Source: Primulina eburnea (taxonomy: Eukaryota > Streptophyta > Magnoliopsida > Lamiales > Gesneriaceae). From it: a DNA stretch of 64,000 nt. Each line of letters starts with the position of its first letter. The first letter of the stretch is position 1. Of the stretch, positions 59,637 through 64,000 are shown piece after piece. Below the pieces are notes generated by a model, which worked only from the letters and a program-made list of their open reading frames with translations, was not told the DNA's origin and made no database searches. Position numbers and translations under genes: made by a program. The stretch is from the NCBI RefSeq assembly GCF_022965805.1, contig NW_027331355.1:930001-994000 (forward strand), written 5' to 3'.

Positions 59637-60354
59637 CGTTTTTATATTTCCTTTATTGCACAAAATGTTAAATTGGTTATTAGAATTGATTTGGGATTAA
59701 GGATAACCTAGAGGAAATTAGGTTGTGTTCTCTACCTTAGTTGGAATTAAGGAAAGACATTGGAAACCATAGAATTGAACTTGAATTTTGAGCTTTAAGT
59801 ATGCCAAGTATGTAATCATTTTCAAATGAAATTTTTAGGGCTTAAATCGAGGAAGATTAGGAACCAAGGGCATGACTAGGAATTTTCGAAAATTTGGAAG
59901 GACTAATATGCAAATTCTCGAAAATTGAAGGACCAAAAGTTTCGAAAATATAATGACCGAAATGCAATTAATCAAAATTTAGGGGCTAAATTGTTATTTC
60001 CGAAATTTTGAGGAAAAAATTGAAAATTTCGAAAACTTAAAGGACTGATTGTAATTTCTGAAAATGTAAGGACCAAAAGTGCAATTTTTGAAATTTAAGG
60101 GACCAAAAATAAAAATTTCTGAAATTTTAAGGGTCAATTTGCAATTTTCGAATAATTTCTGGGGACTAAAATGAAAATTTTGAAGAATTTAAGGGTCAAA
60201 AGCATTTAATCAGAAATTATAATGGGGAAATTATGGATTTTCCTCGGAACAGCAGGATCCAATCACTCTTCACAATTTTTGGGGAAATTAATGATACAAA
60301 TTCCTTAAGCTTCAACACGAATAAATCTAAAAGCGTTTTCGCCATAGGGAAGGA
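59637..60354 (+). mobile_element. AT-rich noncoding tail with degenerate 30-bp repeats and polypurine tract
   Basis: No ORF. From about 59880 to 60240 there are roughly a dozen degenerate units of 29-31 bases with the theme AAGGACCAAAATGCAATTTT. It ends with ATAGGGAAGGA, a polypurine tract, directly before an LTR at 60355. It is either the tail of a G-family element or intron plus tail of D. The junction between the two is not visible. Confidence 0.55.
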
Positions 60355-62288
60355 TGTAATAGCCTAACCTTTATCATGTTAATCTCTATGGTTTATTGTT
60401 GTTATGATCATGTTTTATGATTTAATGTTTGAGATTATGTTAAATGGTTATTGTTTATGGTGTGGTTATTGAAATTAGATTAGAATGGTTATGGTTATGT
60501 TTATTGGAATAGTTGTTGGAGTTATGTTATATAATTGTGATTGGGAATGGTAATGAATGGGTAGAATAAAAAGTTGATCTTGAGCCAAATAGAAAATGGA
60601 AGTGCAGAAACAGTATGAAAAATGTGGCAGTAGTTGTGGTTTTTAGCATAGTGTTTAATATATTAATCCAATTGATGTGAGCACTTCCATTAGAAATAAA
60701 AGATATAAGGTTATAACTTTCATGTTTTGAGTTTTGTTAAAATCATTGTGGAAGACAAGCCAAAAGCACCACGAAGTGTGTCGTGTGTATCGTTGTTCTT
60801 GATATGACACATGTTGGGAGATTTAGCATAACTATTCACTCAGACCTTTAAATGACATGAGACCAATTGGTGATGAAAGCCAAGACATAGAGCTACAACT
60901 TTCATTTTTACCAGTTTCCCTAATTATGAAGGGAGCAATATTTGAGGAAGCTGTGCGCAGAACGCTGCAGGTGGCAGCGCCGAAACCCTGTGCCTAGGCG
61001 CTGGCAGGCACGAAGTGCCGGCGCCGCAGCGTCAAGAAAGTGGCGCCGCGGCGCTAGTTGTGTGAGTGGTGTGTTTTTAAAACACGTTTTTGGGGAAATG
61101 AAGGCTTATAATCACATTTCTAGACTCTTCTCTTCATTTCTCATTTCTTCTTCTCCCTTGCAACGTTCCTAGCTTTTCTCCACATAGATTTCCTCTTCAT
61201 TTCTTCACTCCAAATTTAAGGATTATAGTATACTTCTTAGTTTCTCCTACCTAAATCTTCAAGCTTCGAGGTAAGAACATATTATTCTTGGAGTTTATAA
61301 GAGTTTGGAGTATTGAGGGTTAAGTTGGGTTCATGATTCATTTGATTATTGGAGACGATTTATGATTATGATTTCGATTATTGTTGTAGGATTTTCTTCA
61401 AGAACATCTAAGCATTCATTTGGTTTGGTAGTAAGTGAAAGCTTTTCCTTTGTGCTCACATGATTTATATATGTATCAAGCCATGTTATTGTCAATTAGC
61501 TCCTTCCATTGGCATATAATTGATATGTATAATATTTTATATAGTCATTTTTCAAAGATTACCATTGAATTCATTGACAAAGAAGCTATTAATTCATTTT
61601 TCCCACCAAGTGTTTGTCAAAATGTCTCAATGAGATTTCCTATGATTAAAGCCAAGGAATGATAGTTATTCATGCATGTCATTGGCCAATCACATGATTA
61701 TGAATTATCCCTCACAGTTTTGATATTTATATCAAAGAGATACTTGTCACAGGTAACAGGTCACAGGTCACAGAACTGTCATTTCCTTCCTTTAATTCAT
61801 GATATTATACCCTTTACATTGATTTGAGATTTATGATTCATTCTTTATTGCCATTGCCATAGTCATTTTCTAAGCCAAAAATGTGTATATGTAATTGCTA
61901 TGTACAGCTTTTTACTTACTGAGTTTTATTCTCATTCCAGTTAATGTCATGTGATGCAGGTGATAAAAAGGACTGAAATGGATTGTTTGATGTGGGAGAA
62001 GTCATATAAGATGCCAGGGGAAAAACTTTTTGGTTTTTTCATTTTAAATTGTGGTGGAATGAACATATGTAAAGTTTTAAAATGTCATGTAGTTTGGTAA
62101 ATGAATGGAAGGAAAAGTTTGTGTTGGCTTTTGGTTATGTTATGGATAATACATTGTGAATTATCATGTACATTAGTTATTATAGATGGTTTTTATGTAA
62201 TTGTATATGGTATTTTCCCTTTGAAATGCTAAGGCTTCTGCGTATGTTATTTACTTAATTTAAATTTCATGGGAGTGTGGTTGTTTCA
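60355..62288 (+). repeat. LTR of element G
   Basis: 1,934 bp, TGTAATAGCCTAACC to GTGGTTGTTTCA. It has a polypurine tract on its left and a PBS two bases after its right end, so it serves as end and start at once. No second copy is in the window. Frames 60942-61172, 61435-61662 and 62269-62469 are within the LTR or its junction and have no family features. Confidence 0.85.
60951..61055 (+). promoter_or_regulatory. GC-rich palindromic cluster in LTR of element G
   Basis: In an otherwise AT-rich LTR this block repeats GCGCC/GGCGC words: GCAGCGCC, GGCGCTGG, GCCGGCGCCGC and GGCGCCGCGGCGC. A weak TATA-like TTATAATC follows near 61106. Role as a promoter element is inferred only from position and by analogy with T and B. 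Confidence 0.4.
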
Positions 62289-62290
62289 AT

Positions 62291-62303
62291 TGGTATCAGA
62301 GCC
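62291..62303 (+). other. Primer binding site of element G
   Basis: TGGTATCAGAGCC, two bases after the LTR end. The leader 62304-62458 carries nothing else visible. Confidence 0.93.
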
Positions 62304-62458
62304 ATGTTCTTGGACCGTATATGACTTCTTCTACCTAGGACAATCCGGTATGTTTTCGATCATGCATCTATTGATTTTAACATTGAGCGTTGATCTTATT
62401 CCATTGTTATTGATGTATTTTCTTCCAATCTATGTTAAACTGAGCTTATGTGTAGGAA

Positions 62459-64000
62459 ATGCCTCCTAAACGAAAGGTTACTGAAGGGGATGATAGGACC
62501 CCTACCACTAATAGGACTACCAACGTTGTAAATGAATTCAGTAAATTAATACAAGCACATGCAAAAGTTCATGGTGAAAAAATTTAACAGTTGTTGAGCC
62601 TGCATAGCATAACCCAGGGTCATGGTAAAGGAAGAGGATAGAGTAGAGTGGAAAGAACCGAAGGTAGTTCTTATGAAGTATTCAGGCGAATGAACCCTCC
62701 CGAATTTGTTGGTGGTGTCGATCCACTCGTAGCTCTTGAATGGGTTAAATAATTGGAGGCTATATTCGATTATCTGAAGTTCACTGATCGAGATAGAGTG
62801 AGTTGTACTGTGTTTATGCTAGTGAAAGCTGCTCGCATCTGGTGGGAAGCTACGAAAGTGACTGTCAATGTTCGCGAGTTAAAATGGGATGAGTTCAAAG
62901 AGATATTTTATGCCAAATACTTTTCAAGAGAAATTAAAGTAAGAAAGTTAAATAATTTCTTGCATTGAGCCAGGATTCCTTGTATGTTGCTGAATATATA
63001 TTGAAATTTGAAGAAGAATGCGTGTTTGTTCCATTTATTGCTGAAAATGATAAAGACAAAGGAGAATACTTCATTCGTGGGTTGAAACCGGAAATTCGAA
63101 GGGATGTGCATATGGAAAAAGTGATCACCTATCAAGACATTGTTGAGAGAGCCTTACATGCCGAGCACGATGAACAAGAGATGAAAAGGAACGGCAGTTA
63201 AGAAGGCAAGCTTTTCAAGCTAGAGGGCAAGGAACAAGTACTAGTACTCGAGGTGGTTACAAAGGAAAAGACAAGATGGAACAACGCAATAAACCTTCTG
63301 CGCCTTCTTCAGATTATTGAGAGACCATTATGTCCTAAGTGTGGCAAGCCACACAAAGGTGAGTGTTTAGTTGAGAATGGCCGATGTTATCGATGCGAGA
63401 AAACGAGGCATACAGCACAAAAGTGTCCTCTCTCCTCTGATAAAGGAAAGGTTCAGGGCAGGATATTCACAATGACAAAAGAGGGTGCCAATCTTAATTC
63501 TTCAGTCATATCAGGTAATATTCTAATATCTGGCAAGGAAGCACTTACATTGATTGATACTGGTGCAAAGCATTCCTTTATGTTCGAAGTATTTATGCAC
63601 TCCTTGTCTCGTGAGCCTACTATCATGCCTTTACAATTCAATATTATGTTGCCTTCTGGTGATGAGATTTGCCCTACTAGTATTCTTAAGGCATGTCTGG
63701 TACAGATAGGTTCGAGATTGTTGTATGTTGATTTTATTGTAATTCTGATGGTTGCTTTCGATGTTATTTTGGGTATGGATTGGTTATACACTTATCGTGC
63801 CGTGATTGACTGTGTGGAAAAGACCGTGATGTTTTTTTTACTGATGATCATGAGGGTGATGAATTTGTTGGGCTAGGGTCCTCACTAAGTATTCCCCTTA
63901 TTTCTTGTCTCCAAGCTACGAAATTATTGAATAAGGGTTTTATTGGTTTTCTGGCCTTAATATCAGATGTGAATAGGGAAAGTAATGTGCAAATTCAGAA
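62459..64000 (+). pseudogene. gag: Gag and protease of element G, truncated by window edge
   Basis: ATG at 62459 (MPPKRKVTEGDDR). Stops near 62587, 62640 and 62749. Gag domain RMNPPEFVGGVDPLVALEW, ARIWWEATKVT, EIFYAKYFSRE, slip near 62965, then SVAEYI-like EYILKFEEECVFV. Knuckle CYRCEKTRHTAQKC (63388) after CPKCGKPHKGEC. Protease LIDTGAKHSF keeps the DTG but has Lys where relatives have Thr or Ser, then VAFDVILGMDWLY. A slip in the T-run at about 63832 follows. Pol continues beyond 64000. No intron is seen between knuckle and protease. It is a Ty3/gypsy element; the clade is not certain. Confidence 0.88.

Overview
This window is a plant heterochromatic stretch made almost entirely of nested LTR retrotransposons. 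I found no host gene, rRNA, tRNA gene or CRISPR array. Evidence for a plant: every readable primer binding site (PBS) matches the 3' end of plant initiator Met-tRNA (TGGTATCAGAGC), the Ty3/gypsy elements carry C-terminal chromodomains, and the large Ty1/copia element is of SIRE type. From memory and unchecked, the accessory protein in that copia element resembles predicted proteins of Lamiales (Gesneriaceae-like) genomes, so a eudicot, perhaps an asterid, is the best guess.

Layout, with working names. 1-1905: LTR fragments in both orientations, including a 380-bp-arm foldback. 1906-12036: element A, a noncoding 3' internal region plus a + strand LTR at 11674-12036, split by element T (2929-10493, minus), a young Ty3/gypsy chromovirus with LTRs that look identical and a CTTTG target duplication. 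12037-30070: element B (+), a gypsy chromovirus with a truncated 5' LTR and many stops, split in gag by element C (12590-23920, minus), an 11.3 kb SIRE-like copia element with TTAGA duplication. C carries a long accessory ORF beyond pol and a small ORF on the opposite strand with its own TATA box. 30071-32045: an antisense LTR fragment of the D family.

32046-53806: an antisense copia LTR (S) broken into three pieces by two gypsy elements. These are F (32206-44854, minus, ACAAA duplication), itself holding a solo LTR H of the B family (38047-39938, CTAGC duplication), and E (45051-53104, minus, GAATT/GAACT duplication). 52957-56211: a direct duplication of about 1.64 kb covering the E/S/D junctions. 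53885-60354: D-family LTR and a decayed gag with a long AT-rich tail. 60355-64000: element G (+), an LTR, PBS and decayed gag-protease running off the right edge.

Only T looks recent, and even its gag-pol junction is broken or recoded. The other elements are pseudogenised, many by CAG-to-TAG or TGG-to-TGA changes. The most interesting signals are: (1) arrays of CpG-containing palindromes just upstream of the TATA box in unrelated LTR families (T, and B/H); (2) a spliceable-looking intron between gag and protease in F, with a matching phase-1 donor in D; (3) the accessory ORF and the divergently placed antisense ORF in C; (4) the gag-pol junction of T. All family calls rest on reading motifs by eye; no database search was run.
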